A stretch of DNA of 64,000 bases from Micromonospora parathelypteridis (GCF_014201145.1 NZ_JACHDP010000001.1:124001-188000), one strand, 5' to 3'; counted from the first letter of the stretch, positions 9,570 through 18,684 are shown. Translations and numbers: made by a program. The notes: generated from the letters alone by a model not told the origin.

Positions 9570-9583
9570 TGGGAGCGCTCCCC
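9570..9583. promoter_or_regulatory. CebR-like operator upstream of the secreted subtilase
   Basis: TGGGAGCGCTCCCC differs at one position from the TGGGAGCGCTCCCA box known for the LacI-family cello-oligosaccharide regulator CebR of Streptomyces. It sits 58 bp upstream of the GTG at 9512, within promoter distance. What is seen is the palindrome; regulation by a CebR homologue is inference. Confidence 0.6.
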
Positions 9584-9741
9584 AACCCAAGTCCACGACG
9601 GTTAATCGAGGATTTGGGCGGTGTTACGGAACGCCGGCACTGGCAAGATCACCGTACGCGCGCTAGGTGGCGTGCCGTCAATACCATGATCGGAAACGGC
9701 GAACCCGTATCGCTCGCCCGGCGCATCGCGTGGGGGCGCAG

Positions 9742-10269
9742 CTACCCCGACAGCCCCGCCGGTACGGGTACCTGAAGGTGCGCCAGGAGGGCGGCGACCT
9801 CACGGTCGAGGTCAAGGCTCACCTCGTGGATCGCGTCCACTCCGAACGAACCGAATGGACGACTGGGCTGCTCGATGACGAACCGCGCTCCGCCCTGGGG
9901 TCCATCGCAGATCACCACGCGCAGCGGCGCGTACAGCATGGCGGCGGGATCGTGCCGGAACATCCGCTCGGCGGTGGTGTGGTTGCCCATCAGGTATTCG
10001 ACACAGTGCAGGGGGTCGCCTGCGAGCTTCATCATCGGTTGCAGGTCGCCGCTGCTCCAGTAGATGAGGAAGTCGTGGGGTGCCCGCTCGCGCATCAGGG
10101 CGAGCACGTCATCCCACGGGGCGCCGCGGGCCACCAGCGCGTTGAACGCCCCGGCGTCGTAAGGCGGGACGGCCTGCTCGTACTGCCGCCGGAAGTCCTC
10201 GAAGGGGCGATCGACGCGGATGTCCAGACACCTGGCCTGGTAACTGCGCTCGGAGTGACCCTGTTCCAT
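9742..10269 (-). CDS. DUF302-like protein of unknown function
   Basis: About 175 aa, soluble, with no signal peptide. The C-terminal part (PLRVVICDGPQGGARFVIEQP) resembles the DUF302 fold, whose members bind small ligands but lack a settled role. The N-terminal ~60 residues (RQYEQAVPPYD region) are less familiar. The ATG at 10269 is taken because GGGAG lies 11 nt upstream; a GTG at 10278 is possible but has its SD almost abutting. Divergent from the ThDP enzyme at 10385 across a short region with a perfect palindrome, so the two may share control. Confidence 0.6.
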   Translation of the reverse strand: MEQGHSERSYQARCLDIRVDRPFEDFRRQYEQAVPPYDAGAFNALVARGAPWDDVLALMRERAPHDFLIYWSSGDLQPMMKLAGDPLHCVEYLMGNHTTAERMFRHDPAAMLYAPLRVVICDGPQGGARFVIEQPSRPFGSFGVDAIHEVSLDLDREVAALLAHLQVPVPAGLSG

Positions 10270-10302
10270 CGTGCCCACGTCTCCCTAGCCGAACGAGCGG
10301 TT

Positions 10303-10318
10303 CGGATAACTTTATCCG
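10303..10318. promoter_or_regulatory. Perfect 16-bp palindrome, TetR-like operator
   Basis: CGGATAACTTTATCCG (7-bp arms, 2-bp centre) in the ~115-bp region between the divergent genes starting at 10269 and 10385. It is AT-rich against the GC-rich background. Size and shape match operators of TetR-family repressors; no TetR gene lies in this window. Confidence 0.55.
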
Positions 10319-10384
10319 TATTTGTGACGAATGCAGGATTAGTATCTGATCACTGTTGATCCCGCCATTTCTGAGGTGATGTGT

Positions 10385-11944
10385 GTGAACGGGGCCGAAG
10401 CACTGCTGCGGACGCTGGCCGGCGGCGGAGTGGAGGTGCTCTTCACCAACCCCGGCACCACCGAGCTGCACCTGGTCGGGGCGCTCGAGTCGGTCACCGA
10501 GGTGCGCGGTGTGCTTGCTCTCTTCGAGGGTGTGGTCACCGGCGCGGCGGACGGTTACGCCAGAATCGCGGGCAAGCCCGCCGCGACGCTGCTGCACCTG
10601 GGGCCCGGCTTCGCGTACGGCCTGACCAACCTGCACAACAGTCGGCGCGCCAACTCGCCGGTGGTGAACATCGTCGGGGACCACGCCACGTTCCACACCG
10701 CGTTCGACCCACCGTTGAACTCCGACATTGCCGCCCTGGCGGGATGGCTGCGCGGCCCGGTCCGCCGCCCCGAGGACGCGGCCGGCGCCGGCCCTGACGC
10801 CGCGGCCATCCTCGCCGCCGTGCTGGAACCTCCCGGGCAGGTCGCCACCGTGGTCATGCCGGCGGACGTGTCCTGGTCCGACGGAGGTGCGGCTGCCGCG
10901 CCCGCCAAGCCGCGGACAGCGCCGGCCGTCGACCAACAGGTGCTGACGCAGATCGCGGACGTCCTTCGCGCCGACGAGACGACCGCCCTGGTCATCGGGG
11001 GCCCGCTTCTCCGTGAAGCGGGCTTGCTGGCCGCTGGCCGCATCGCCGCGGCGACTGGTGCTCGCGTGCTGCAGGAGCTCTACTCCAACCGGGTCGAACG
11101 CGGGACGGGTCTACCCGCGTTCCCCCGACTCGGCTTCTATCCGGAGCAGGTGCTCGAACAACTGCACGGGGTACGTCACGTCATCGTCGCGGGCACCAAG
11201 GCGCCCATCTCCTTCTTCGCCTACCCCGACCAACCGAGTCTCCTCGTGCCCGAGGGCGCTCGGACGCACATCCTGGCCGAGGTCGGCCAGGACGCCGTCG
11301 CGGCGCTCCTCCACCTTGCCGACCTGGTGGCACCGGACACTGCCGCCCAGGTCACCGACCCGCATCGACCGGCGCTGCCGACGGGCCCGCTCACCCTGCA
11401 GAACTGGGCCGACGTCGTCGCAGCCCTGCTACCCGAACGGGCCATCATCATCGATGAGAGCGTCAGCTCCGGCACCGCTCTGGCGACCGCCACCGCCGGC
11501 GCCCCTCGGCACGACGTGCTCATGCAGACTGGTGGCGCGATGGGCGACGGCCTGCCGTTGGCCGTCGGCGCCGCGGTTGCCGCACCCGACCGGCCGGTGG
11601 TGGCGCTGGTGGCCGACGGCTGTGTCATGTACACCGCCACCGCGCTGTGGACCCAGGTGCGCGAGCAGTTGAACATCACCAACGTGATTCTCAACAACCA
11701 GGCGTACGCGATCCTGCGCCAGGAGTGGGGACACTTCAGCAAGCGCCCGGGCCTTGCCAGTCCGGACAGCAATCCACTGTTCGACCTGGCCAACCCACAG
11801 ATCGATTTCGTCGGGCTGGCGAATGCGTTCGGCATGCCCGCGAGCCGCGCAACCACCGCCGAGCAGCTGGCCGAGCAGTTCTCCCAGGCGCTGGCCCAGC
11901 CCGGCCCGCACCTCATCGACGCCACCATCCCGCCCGCCGCCTAG
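10385..11944 (+). CDS. ThDP-dependent enzyme of the acetolactate synthase / benzoylformate decarboxylase family
   Basis: 519 aa, typical family length. Pyrimidine-binding N-terminal domain with the conserved activating glutamate (Glu48 in LALFEGVVTGAADGYAR), a central domain, and a C-terminal pyrophosphate-binding domain with MGDGLPLAVGAAVA and the metal-binding stretch VADGCVMYTATALWTQ, where the usual GDG is ADG. The ending LNITNVILNNQAYAIL is characteristic of the MdlC / IlvB-like group. Reaction class: decarboxylation or carboligation of a 2-oxo acid; the substrate cannot be read from sequence. The GTG at 10385 has CTGAGG 8 nt upstream; GTG 10376 and ATG 10379 overlap that site. Confidence 0.85.
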   Translation: MNGAEALLRTLAGGGVEVLFTNPGTTELHLVGALESVTEVRGVLALFEGVVTGAADGYARIAGKPAATLLHLGPGFAYGLTNLHNSRRANSPVVNIVGDHATFHTAFDPPLNSDIAALAGWLRGPVRRPEDAAGAGPDAAAILAAVLEPPGQVATVVMPADVSWSDGGAAAAPAKPRTAPAVDQQVLTQIADVLRADETTALVIGGPLLREAGLLAAGRIAAATGARVLQELYSNRVERGTGLPAFPRLGFYPEQVLEQLHGVRHVIVAGTKAPISFFAYPDQPSLLVPEGARTHILAEVGQDAVAALLHLADLVAPDTAAQVTDPHRPALPTGPLTLQNWADVVAALLPERAIIIDESVSSGTALATATAGAPRHDVLMQTGGAMGDGLPLAVGAAVAAPDRPVVALVADGCVMYTATALWTQVREQLNITNVILNNQAYAILRQEWGHFSKRPGLASPDSNPLFDLANPQIDFVGLANAFGMPASRATTAEQLAEQFSQALAQPGPHLIDATIPPAA

Positions 11945-11997
11945 GTCCCCACGCGTCCGATCGCGTGCGCCCATGAACGGGCTGCGATGATCAGCGG

Positions 11998-12504
11998 ATG
12001 GAGTTCGTGCTCGATCCACCGCGCGGGGTGGGCCCGCTTTCGCTCGGCATGACGATCGACGAGGCCCGCGGAGCGCTCGAAACGCTCGGCCGGCTGACGC
12101 CGACCGCCTACGGCGAGCTGGCCCTGCACCTGCCGAGCGGGCTGGGGTTCAGCGTGGGGTTCGGGGTCGGCCCGACACGGGGCCGGGTCAACGCGATCGA
12201 GGTGTGGCGTCCACATGAGCAGGACGTGGTGCGCTACCGCGATGTCGATGTCTTCGGGCTGCCCGCGCTGGAGGTCGTGGAGCGCCTACGACGCCATGTC
12301 GACATCGAGCCGAATGAGGAGGACGACGGGTTCACCGCGCGAAAGCTGTACCTCGCGCTGTGGCGGCCGTTCGCCGAGGACGACGACCCGGACGAGGAGC
12401 AGGGTCACTTCTTCCAGTCGGCGTTCCTGGCTCGGCCCGGCTACGACGACACGCCCGCCGAGGCAGCGGCCCGGCTGGCCGCCGGCCACGAGCCGGGCTA
12501 CTGA
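11998..12504 (+). CDS. Conserved hypothetical protein
   Basis: 168 aa, soluble, acidic in the C-terminal half, without signal peptide or membrane segments. It opens MEFVLDPPRGVGPLSLGMTIDEAR, a pattern of actinobacterial proteins of unknown function. No catalytic motif is recognised. It overlaps the 3' end of the convergent permease gene by 7 bp, so antisense contact of the two transcripts is likely. Confidence 0.65.
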   Translation: MEFVLDPPRGVGPLSLGMTIDEARGALETLGRLTPTAYGELALHLPSGLGFSVGFGVGPTRGRVNAIEVWRPHEQDVVRYRDVDVFGLPALEVVERLRRHVDIEPNEEDDGFTARKLYLALWRPFAEDDDPDEEQGHFFQSAFLARPGYDDTPAEAAARLAAGHEPGY

Positions 12505-13724
12505 TTCAACTCATCCGCGTCCGGTGTGGCCTGTCGGGCCGCACCGATGGCGGCACCCCGTCCAGGTGCGTCTCCTTGACGCCGCCAGAGCAGGGTGCAC
12601 GCCCCGGCGAGGGCCAGTCCGAGCAGCGGCGCGACGCCGACCCCGGCGAGCGTGCAGGCGACCGCCAGCAGCGCCGGCGGCACCCAGCACCAGGCGGGCA
12701 CGGTCCGCGGCGCACGGCCGCGCCGGCGGGCGGCGGCCTCGGTCGCCATCGGCACCACCAGCACCGGCAGCGCGGCGGCCAGCAGTGTGAGCCAGGGCAG
12801 CACCAGGCGGTCGAAGCGGGCCACCGCCAGCATCCCGCCGAGCACCGCGACGGCGAGCATCGCCGCTCGGGCCGGCACCCGCGGTGCGAGGCCGCGCACC
12901 GCCAACGCCCCGGAGTAGGTGGTGGTCAGCGCCGCGGCGAAGACCGCCACCGCGACGAACAGATTCGCGTACGCGGCCAGCCCCGACCCGGTGGCGAGCA
13001 GCGCGACCACGTCCGCCGAGCCGGTCCGCAGCCACAGGCCGGCGCCGGCGAGCACACCGAGCAGCGCCGGACCGATCAGCAGCCCCACGCACCAGGCCAG
13101 GTCCCGCCGCCGGGCCAGACCGACGCTGAAGTCCGGTGCGCGCAGCGCGAACACCGCCGCGTAGCCGATCAGCGCGGCCGCGTCGGCGAGCCCACCGGCG
13201 GCGAGGCGGACCGGCGCGCCGGGCGGCGGCAGCACGGTCAGGCACCAGACGACCAGCACCACCGCGCTCAGCGTGGTGAACACCGCGACCCGGTTGCCGA
13301 GCCGGGCCGGCCCCCACGAGACGGCAAGGACCGCGACCTCCAGCAGGGCCGGCCCAGCCCAGCCCGGCAGATGCGTCAACGCGGCCAGGGAGGCGCCGCC
13401 GAGGCCGACGTTGAACCCGTTCCAGCCGACCATCGACACGGTCAGCACGGCCGCCAGCAGCAGCCGCGAGGTGTTGCCCAGGTACGCGGGCAGCACCGCC
13501 GTCAGCGTCCCACCGTCGCCGAGCGGCCGGCGCAAGCCGATCCGGCCCTGCCCCCACAGCAGCGCCGCCATCAGTGCCGCGCCGACCAGCAGCCCGGTCA
13601 CCGGCACCGCGCCGCCGTGTCGGGCGGCCATCGCCGCGCCCAGCACCAGGGTGGCCGGCGCGGTGCCGATGCCCAGCCAGGCGCCAACCGCCGCCGGCCA
13701 CCGCCGTTCGAGAACCTCAGACAA
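12498..13724 (-). CDS. NCS1/CodB-like membrane permease
   Basis: 408 aa with about 11-12 hydrophobic helices from residue ~15 to the end. The region SMVGWNGFNVGLGGASLAAL resembles the TM1/TM3 pattern of cytosine-purine (NCS1) permeases. The probable start is TTG at 13724, overlapping the stop of the isomerase gene by 8 bases, which points to translational coupling; an ATG at 13823 would lie deep in the previous gene. As last gene of an operon with an NMT1-type importer and sugar-like enzymes, it may move the same or a related compound. The ligand is unknown and the family call is moderate. Confidence 0.65.
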   Translation of the reverse strand: MSEVLERRWPAAVGAWLGIGTAPATLVLGAAMAARHGGAVPVTGLLVGAALMAALLWGQGRIGLRRPLGDGGTLTAVLPAYLGNTSRLLLAAVLTVSMVGWNGFNVGLGGASLAALTHLPGWAGPALLEVAVLAVSWGPARLGNRVAVFTTLSAVVLVVWCLTVLPPPGAPVRLAAGGLADAAALIGYAAVFALRAPDFSVGLARRRDLAWCVGLLIGPALLGVLAGAGLWLRTGSADVVALLATGSGLAAYANLFVAVAVFAAALTTTYSGALAVRGLAPRVPARAAMLAVAVLGGMLAVARFDRLVLPWLTLLAAALPVLVVPMATEAAARRRGRAPRTVPAWCWVPPALLAVACTLAGVGVAPLLGLALAGACTLLWRRQGDAPGRGAAIGAARQATPDADELNQ

Positions 13725-14523
13725 CGTGACCCAGGTAGCCGGTGATCGCCGCGTCCAGCACCTCCGCGCCCGGACGCGCCCACACCTCGGCGGAGAAGAC
13801 CTCCACCTCGATCGGGCCGGCATACCCGGCCGCGTCCACCGCCTCGCGCAGCCGACGCAGCTCGATGCAGCCGTCGCCGGGCAGCGCCCGACCGAGCAGC
13901 ACCCCCTCCGGCAGCGGCGTCACCCAGTCACAGACCTGGAACGCGGCGATCCGTGGGCCGGCCCGCTCGATCTGCGCGTACACCGTGTCGTCCCACCACA
14001 CGTGGTACGCGTCCACCACCACACCGACGACCGTCGGGTCGAACAGCTCGGCGATGTCCAGCGCCTGACCGAGGGTGGCGATCACGCAGCGGTCGGCGGC
14101 GAACATCGGGTGCAGTGGCTCGATCGCCAGCCGGACCCCGGCTGCCGCCGCGTGCGGGGCCAACTCGCCGATCGCATCGGCGACCTGACGGCGGGCACCG
14201 TCAATGTCCCGGCTACCGGGCGGCAGCCCTCCGGAGACCAGCACCAGCTCCGGTGCGCCAAGCGTGGCCGCCTCCTCGATGGCGCGCAGATTCTCCGCAC
14301 GCCAGTCGTCGGCAGCGAAGAAGCCGCCCCGACACAGCGAGGTGACGGCCAGGCCGGCGTCGCGGACCAGCTTCGCCGACCGGGCCAGGCCGTGCTCCGC
14401 GACGGGCTCCCGCCACAACCCGATGCCGGGTACGCCAGCAGCCACACACCCGGCCACCACGTCGGGCAGCGGCCACCGCTGGGCGGTCGCCTGATTGAAC
14501 GAGAACCGGCGCAGCCCGGTCAT
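13717..14523 (-). CDS. Sugar phosphate isomerase/epimerase (AP-endonuclease-2-like TIM barrel)
   Basis: 268 aa, the normal size for the family. Begins MTGLRRFSFNQATAQRW; internal motifs LAIEPLHPMF and VVVDAYHVWWD supply the Glu/His/Asp metal ligands typical of the xylose-isomerase-like barrel, and IEVEVFS near the C-terminus supplies the last glutamate. Likely interconverts keto/aldo or epimeric polyol/sugar-derived intermediates. The ATG overlaps the DUF993 stop by 4 bases (ATGA), so it is co-translated in the 12.5-19.6 kb operon. Confidence 0.82.
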   Translation of the reverse strand: MTGLRRFSFNQATAQRWPLPDVVAGCVAAGVPGIGLWREPVAEHGLARSAKLVRDAGLAVTSLCRGGFFAADDWRAENLRAIEEAATLGAPELVLVSGGLPPGSRDIDGARRQVADAIGELAPHAAAAGVRLAIEPLHPMFAADRCVIATLGQALDIAELFDPTVVGVVVDAYHVWWDDTVYAQIERAGPRIAAFQVCDWVTPLPEGVLLGRALPGDGCIELRRLREAVDAAGYAGPIEVEVFSAEVWARPGAEVLDAAITGYLGHVV

Positions 14524-15671
14524 TGCCGGACACCCGCGACCGTGAACAACGCCCGGGCGCGGGCGGCAGCCAGGTCGGCGTCGGGTAGCAACCCGGCGGC
14601 GTCGGCCAGGGTGAGCAGGGTCGCCAGGTGCACCGGGGACCGGCCGGACTGCGCGCCACCGACCATGGTGAAGTGGTCCTGATGCCCGGCCAGCCAGGCC
14701 AGGAAGACGATCCCCGTCTTGTAGTGCCAGGTCGGCGCCGCGAACAGGTGGCGGGCCAGCGGCACGGTCGGCGCGAAGATCTCGTCGTACGCCGCCAGGT
14801 CGCCCCGGTCGAGGGCGGCCAGCGCGGCGGCGGCGGCCGGCGCGATGGCTGCGAACACCCCGAGCAGCGCGTCGGAGTGACCCACCTCGTCACCCCGGAT
14901 CAGCTCCGGGTAGTGGAAGTCGTCGCCGGTGTAGAGGCGTACCCCGGCCGGTAGTCGGCGGCGCAACGCGACCTCGCGGCCGGCGTCCAGCAGCGACACC
15001 TTGATGCCGTCCACCTTGGCCTGCTGTCCCTTGATCAGCTCGGTGACCGTGTCGGCGGCCAGGTCCAGGTCGACCGCACCCCAGTAGCCGGTCAACGCCG
15101 GGTCGAACATCGGGCCCAGCCAGTGCAGCACCACCGGCTCCTCGGCGGCGGTCAGCAGCTCGTCGTACACCCGAAGGTAGTCCTCCGGGCCGCGGGCGGC
15201 GGCGGCCAGGTGCCGGCTGCACATCAACACCGGCTGGGCGCCGGCCGCGTGTACGTCGTCGAGCTGCTCGCGGTACGCGGCTCGGACCGCGGTCAGGGTT
15301 GCCGGGCCGGGCGGCAGCTGATCGGTGCCGACGCCGGCGACGATCCGCCCACCCACCGCGCGGGCCTCGGCGGCGCTGCGACGGATCAGCTCCCGGGTGG
15401 CCGGATAGTCCAGCCCCATCCCCCGCTGGGCGGTGTCCATCGCCTCGGCGACCCCCAGCCCGTACGACCAGAGGTGCCGCCGAAACGCGAGCGTGGTGTC
15501 CCAGTCCACCGCCGCCGGGGCACCCGGCACGTTCTCCGCCCCCGGGTCGGCGACCACGTGCGCGGCGGCGTACGCGATGCGGCTGGTCGCGGGCGCGGCC
15601 GGCCGGGCGAACCCGCTCCCCCCGGCCAGCCGGTGCCGCAGCCCGCCGGGCAGCACGACCTCGGCGGTCAT
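14520..15671 (-). CDS. DUF993 family protein (DHDPS/aldolase-like barrel)
   Basis: 383 aa from the ATG at 15671, which overlaps the Gfo/Idh stop by 4 bases. The sequence matches the DUF993 group of dihydrodipicolinate-synthase-like proteins: DWDTTLAFRRHLWSYGLGVAEAMDTAQRG, RIVAGVGTDQL, VDGIKVSLLD (position of the Schiff-base lysine in related aldolases) and YTGDDFHYPELI. The likely role is aldol cleavage or dehydration of a sugar-derived intermediate, inferred from fold and from the adjoining dehydrogenase and isomerase. No member has a function I can name with certainty. Confidence 0.8.
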   Translation of the reverse strand: MTAEVVLPGGLRHRLAGGSGFARPAAPATSRIAYAAAHVVADPGAENVPGAPAAVDWDTTLAFRRHLWSYGLGVAEAMDTAQRGMGLDYPATRELIRRSAAEARAVGGRIVAGVGTDQLPPGPATLTAVRAAYREQLDDVHAAGAQPVLMCSRHLAAAARGPEDYLRVYDELLTAAEEPVVLHWLGPMFDPALTGYWGAVDLDLAADTVTELIKGQQAKVDGIKVSLLDAGREVALRRRLPAGVRLYTGDDFHYPELIRGDEVGHSDALLGVFAAIAPAAAAALAALDRGDLAAYDEIFAPTVPLARHLFAAPTWHYKTGIVFLAWLAGHQDHFTMVGGAQSGRSPVHLATLLTLADAAGLLPDADLAAARARALFTVAGVRQ

Positions 15672-16819
15672 GAGCGCAGCTCCGGCACCTCGACGCGACT
15701 GCCCTCCCGGGCCGAGCGCAGCCCCAACTCGGCGAGTTGCACGCCGCGCGCGCCGGCCAGGAAGTCCCACCGGAACGGCTCACCGGCCACGACGTGCCGC
15801 AGGAACGCCTCCCACTGCACCTTGAAGCCGTTGTCGAACTCCTCGTTGTCGGGCACCTCGGCCCACTGTGCCCGGAAGTCCTCGGTGGCCGGCAGGTCCG
15901 GGTTCCACACCGGCTTCGGAGTGACCGCCCGGTGCTGGATCCGGCAGTTGCGCAACCCGGCCACCGCGCTGCCCTCGGTGCCGTCGACCTGGAACTCCAC
16001 CAGCTCGTCGCGGTACACCCGCACACTCCAGGCCGAGTTGATCTGCGCGATCACCCCGCCGTCGAGTTCGAAGACGGCGTACGCGGCGTCGTCCGCGGTG
16101 GCCTGGTACACCTGGCCGGCCTCGTCGACCCGCTCGGGCACGTGGGTGGCGGTCACGCAGGAGACGGCGTTGACCCGACCGAACAGCTCCTCCAGCACGT
16201 AGTGCCAGTGCGGGAACATGTCGACCACGATGCCGCCGCCGTCCTCGGCCCGGTAGTTCCACGACGGACGCTGTGCGGGCTGCCAGTCGCCCTCGAACAC
16301 CCAGTAGCCGAACTCGCCGCGCACCGAGAGAATCCGGCCGAAGAAGCCGCCGTCGATGAGGCGCTTGAGTTTGCGCAGACCGGGCAGGAAGAGCTTGTCC
16401 TGCACGACGCCGGTGCGTACGCCGGCCGCGTCTGCCGCCCGGGCCAGGTCGAGCGCCGCCGCGGTGTCCTCGGCCAGTGGCTTCTCCGTGTAGATGTGCT
16501 TGCCAGCCTCGATGGCCTGCCGGATCGCCTTCTCCCGCTGCTGGGTGACCAGGGCGTCGAAGTAGATCTCGACGTCGTCGCGGGCCAGCGCCGACGTCAG
16601 ATCGGTCGTCCAGTCGGTCAGCCCGTGCCGTTCGGCGAGCTCCCGGAGCTTCGTCTCGTTGCGCCCGACCAGGACCGGTTCCGGCCAGATGGTCGTGCCG
16701 TCGGCCAACGTCACCCCGCCGGATTCGCGGATGGCCAGCAGCGAGCGGACGAGGTGCTGCCGGTACCCCATCCGTCCGGTCACTCCGTTGACGATGATGC
16801 CGATCGACCTGCGGGTCAT
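15668..16819 (-). CDS. Gfo/Idh/MocA-family NAD(P)-dependent dehydrogenase
   Basis: 383 aa from the ATG at 16819, which has GGAAGGA upstream. N-terminal Rossmann fold (IGIIVNGVTGRMGYRQHL), then the family motif YTEKPLA, whose Lys contacts cofactor and substrate, and a substrate domain containing GGGIVVDMFPHWHYVLEELFG with the His of the active site. It probably oxidises a hydroxyl of a sugar, cyclitol or sugar acid to the ketone. The first nucleotide-binding loop, NGVTGRMG, is unusual for the family and resembles dihydrodipicolinate reductase. It precedes DUF993 with ATGA overlap. Confidence 0.88.
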   Translation of the reverse strand: MTRRSIGIIVNGVTGRMGYRQHLVRSLLAIRESGGVTLADGTTIWPEPVLVGRNETKLRELAERHGLTDWTTDLTSALARDDVEIYFDALVTQQREKAIRQAIEAGKHIYTEKPLAEDTAAALDLARAADAAGVRTGVVQDKLFLPGLRKLKRLIDGGFFGRILSVRGEFGYWVFEGDWQPAQRPSWNYRAEDGGGIVVDMFPHWHYVLEELFGRVNAVSCVTATHVPERVDEAGQVYQATADDAAYAVFELDGGVIAQINSAWSVRVYRDELVEFQVDGTEGSAVAGLRNCRIQHRAVTPKPVWNPDLPATEDFRAQWAEVPDNEEFDNGFKVQWEAFLRHVVAGEPFRWDFLAGARGVQLAELGLRSAREGSRVEVPELRS

Positions 16820-16857
16820 GGTGTTCCTTCCGTCGTGCTGGTCGTGCCGATCCGCGC

Positions 16858-17652
16858 TCAGTGGTTGGCGGCCGCGCTGCCGAGCAACCCACGCAGGTCG
16901 GTGGCGAGCCGGTCGAAGCGGGAATCCGACATCACCTGCGCGTAGTCGCGGTGCGCCGGCAGCTCGACCGGGAAGGTGCGGATGATCCGGCCGGGCCGGG
17001 CGCTCATCACCACGACCCGGGTGCCGAGGAAGACCGCCTCGGCGATGGAGTGGGTGACCAGCACGACCGTGGTGTCGGTCTCCCGCCAGATCCGGTGCAG
17101 CTCGGCGTTCATCTGCTCCCGGGTCAGCGCGTCCAGGGCGCCGAACGGTTCGTCCATGAGGAGCACCGGCGGGGAGTGCAGCAGCGCGCGGCAGAGCGCC
17201 ACCCGCTGCTGCATACCGCCGGACAACTCGTGTGGCAGCGCCTTCTCGAAGCCGGTCAACCCGGTCATCTCGATCAGCTCGTCCGCCCGGCGGGCCGCCT
17301 GCGTCCGGTCCATGCCCCGCATCTCGGCCTGGAGCAGGATGTTGGCCCGCGCGCCGCGCCACTCCAGCAGCGCGGCCTTCTGGAACACGAAGCCGATCTC
17401 CTTCTGCGGCCCGCGCACCGGGCGTCGCAGCAACGACACCGTGCCACTGGTCGGCTTGACCAACCCCGCGACGATCTTCAGCAGGGTGGACTTGCCGCAG
17501 CCGGACGGGCCGACGATCGTGACGAACTCGCCCGGTTCGATGTCCAGCGACACGTCGTCCAGCGCGGTGGTCTGCGAGCGCCGGGAGGTGAATCGGACGG
17601 TCACCCCGGACATCCCGATGGCGGTGCCGGTGGCGGCCGGCGCGGCGGTCAC
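16858..17652 (-). CDS. ABC importer ATP-binding protein, SsuB/TauB/ThiZ type
   Basis: 264 aa. Walker A GPSGCGKST, signature LSGGMQQR, Walker B VLLMDEPFGALD and the switch His in VLVTHSIAEA are all present, so it should be active. The type fits the nitrate/sulfonate/thiamine-precursor importer group, in line with the NMT1-type binding protein just upstream. The GTG at 17652 follows the binding-protein stop after 4 bases; a start at 17703 would overlap that gene by ~45 bases and add unrelated Arg-rich residues. Confidence 0.88.
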   Translation of the reverse strand: MTAAPAATGTAIGMSGVTVRFTSRRSQTTALDDVSLDIEPGEFVTIVGPSGCGKSTLLKIVAGLVKPTSGTVSLLRRPVRGPQKEIGFVFQKAALLEWRGARANILLQAEMRGMDRTQAARRADELIEMTGLTGFEKALPHELSGGMQQRVALCRALLHSPPVLLMDEPFGALDALTREQMNAELHRIWRETDTTVVLVTHSIAEAVFLGTRVVVMSARPGRIIRTFPVELPAHRDYAQVMSDSRFDRLATDLRGLLGSAAANH

Positions 17653-17656
17653 CGGG

Positions 17657-18661
17657 TCACCCCTGCGCCGCGTACGAGGAGTCCCAGTACGCGTTCGGCG
17701 CACCCGGGTCCTTCAGCTCCGCGTAGCGGGACATCAGGTCGATGGTCTCGGTCCACTGCGCCTCGGTGTTCACCCCGGGCGGGCCCTCGCCGCCGAGCAG
17801 CGGCAGGTTGAGGGTGAGCTGCTTGGTGAGCACCTCGGGGGCGGGCTCGTTCTCGGCGAGCGCGACCATCGCGCTCACCGCTCCGGCCGGGTCGCGCGCG
17901 GCGTCGGACCAGGACTTCTGGGTGGCCCGGACGAACTTGCGGGCCAGCTCCGGGTCCTTCTGCAGGGTCTGGGTGTTGGCGATCAGGCCGGTGCCGAGCA
18001 GGTTCATCCCGTAGTCGGCGAAGAGCAGCACGTCGACCTTCTTGCCGGTCTTGCTCTCGATGGTGGGCGCCTGGTCGTGGAAGAAGCCCATGATCGCGTC
18101 GACCTTGCCCTCGGCCAGGGCTGCGATCTTGCCGGCGGCGTCCACGTTGACCACCTTGACGTCGTCCTTCTTGAGACCGTTCTTTTCCAACCAGGCCGGG
18201 AAGGTCGCGTAGAGCGCGTCGCCGGGGGTGCCGCCGACGGTCTTGCCCTTGAGGTCCGCCGGGGTCTTGATGTTCTCCTCGGTGAAGAACTCCACCGAGG
18301 AGGGACCCTTCTCCAGGTACGCGCCGAGGCTGCGCACCGGCATCCCGCTGGCCACCGACTTGAGCAGCACGGGGCTGTCCGCCCAGCCGAAGTCGGTCTG
18401 CTTCTGGGCGACCTGCTTGACCGTGTTGCCCGAGCCGTTGCCCGGCAGGATCTTCAGGTCGATGCCCTCGGCCGAGTAGTAGCCCTTCTGCAGGCCGTAG
18501 TAGAACGGCGCGTGCTCGCCGTAGGGCACCCAGTTGAGGGTGAGGGTGACCTGCTTGCTGCCGTCGGCGCCGGTCTTGCCGGCGGAGTCGTCCCCGCCGC
18601 AGCCGGTGGCGGCGAGGAGCAGGGCGGCGGTGGCCAGGATGGTGGTAGCGGTGCGTTTCAT
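17657..18661 (-). CDS. ABC importer substrate-binding lipoprotein, NMT1/THI5-like
   Basis: 334 aa. Signal peptide with lipobox LLAATGCGG, so it is anchored outside the membrane. Mature part has the NMT1/THI5 pattern LTLNWVPYGEHAPFYYGLQKGYY and PADLKGKTVGGTPGD. Relatives bind thiamine pyrimidine precursors, riboflavin or other heteroaromatic or sulfonate ligands. Here the neighbours are sugar-type enzymes, so the ligand may be a glycosidic or cyclic compound; this is inference. Start at 18661 with CGGAGG upstream. It lies 23 bp after the permease gene. Confidence 0.85.
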   Translation of the reverse strand: MKRTATTILATAALLLAATGCGGDDSAGKTGADGSKQVTLTLNWVPYGEHAPFYYGLQKGYYSAEGIDLKILPGNGSGNTVKQVAQKQTDFGWADSPVLLKSVASGMPVRSLGAYLEKGPSSVEFFTEENIKTPADLKGKTVGGTPGDALYATFPAWLEKNGLKKDDVKVVNVDAAGKIAALAEGKVDAIMGFFHDQAPTIESKTGKKVDVLLFADYGMNLLGTGLIANTQTLQKDPELARKFVRATQKSWSDAARDPAGAVSAMVALAENEPAPEVLTKQLTLNLPLLGGEGPPGVNTEAQWTETIDLMSRYAELKDPGAPNAYWDSSYAAQG

Positions 18662-18684
18662 CGGTGCCTCCGTGATGGGGTCGG

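Noticed and set aside
12595..13745. Plus-strand frames opposite the NCS1-like permease
   Set aside because: Arg/Pro/Gly-rich shadows of a clear multi-helix membrane protein.
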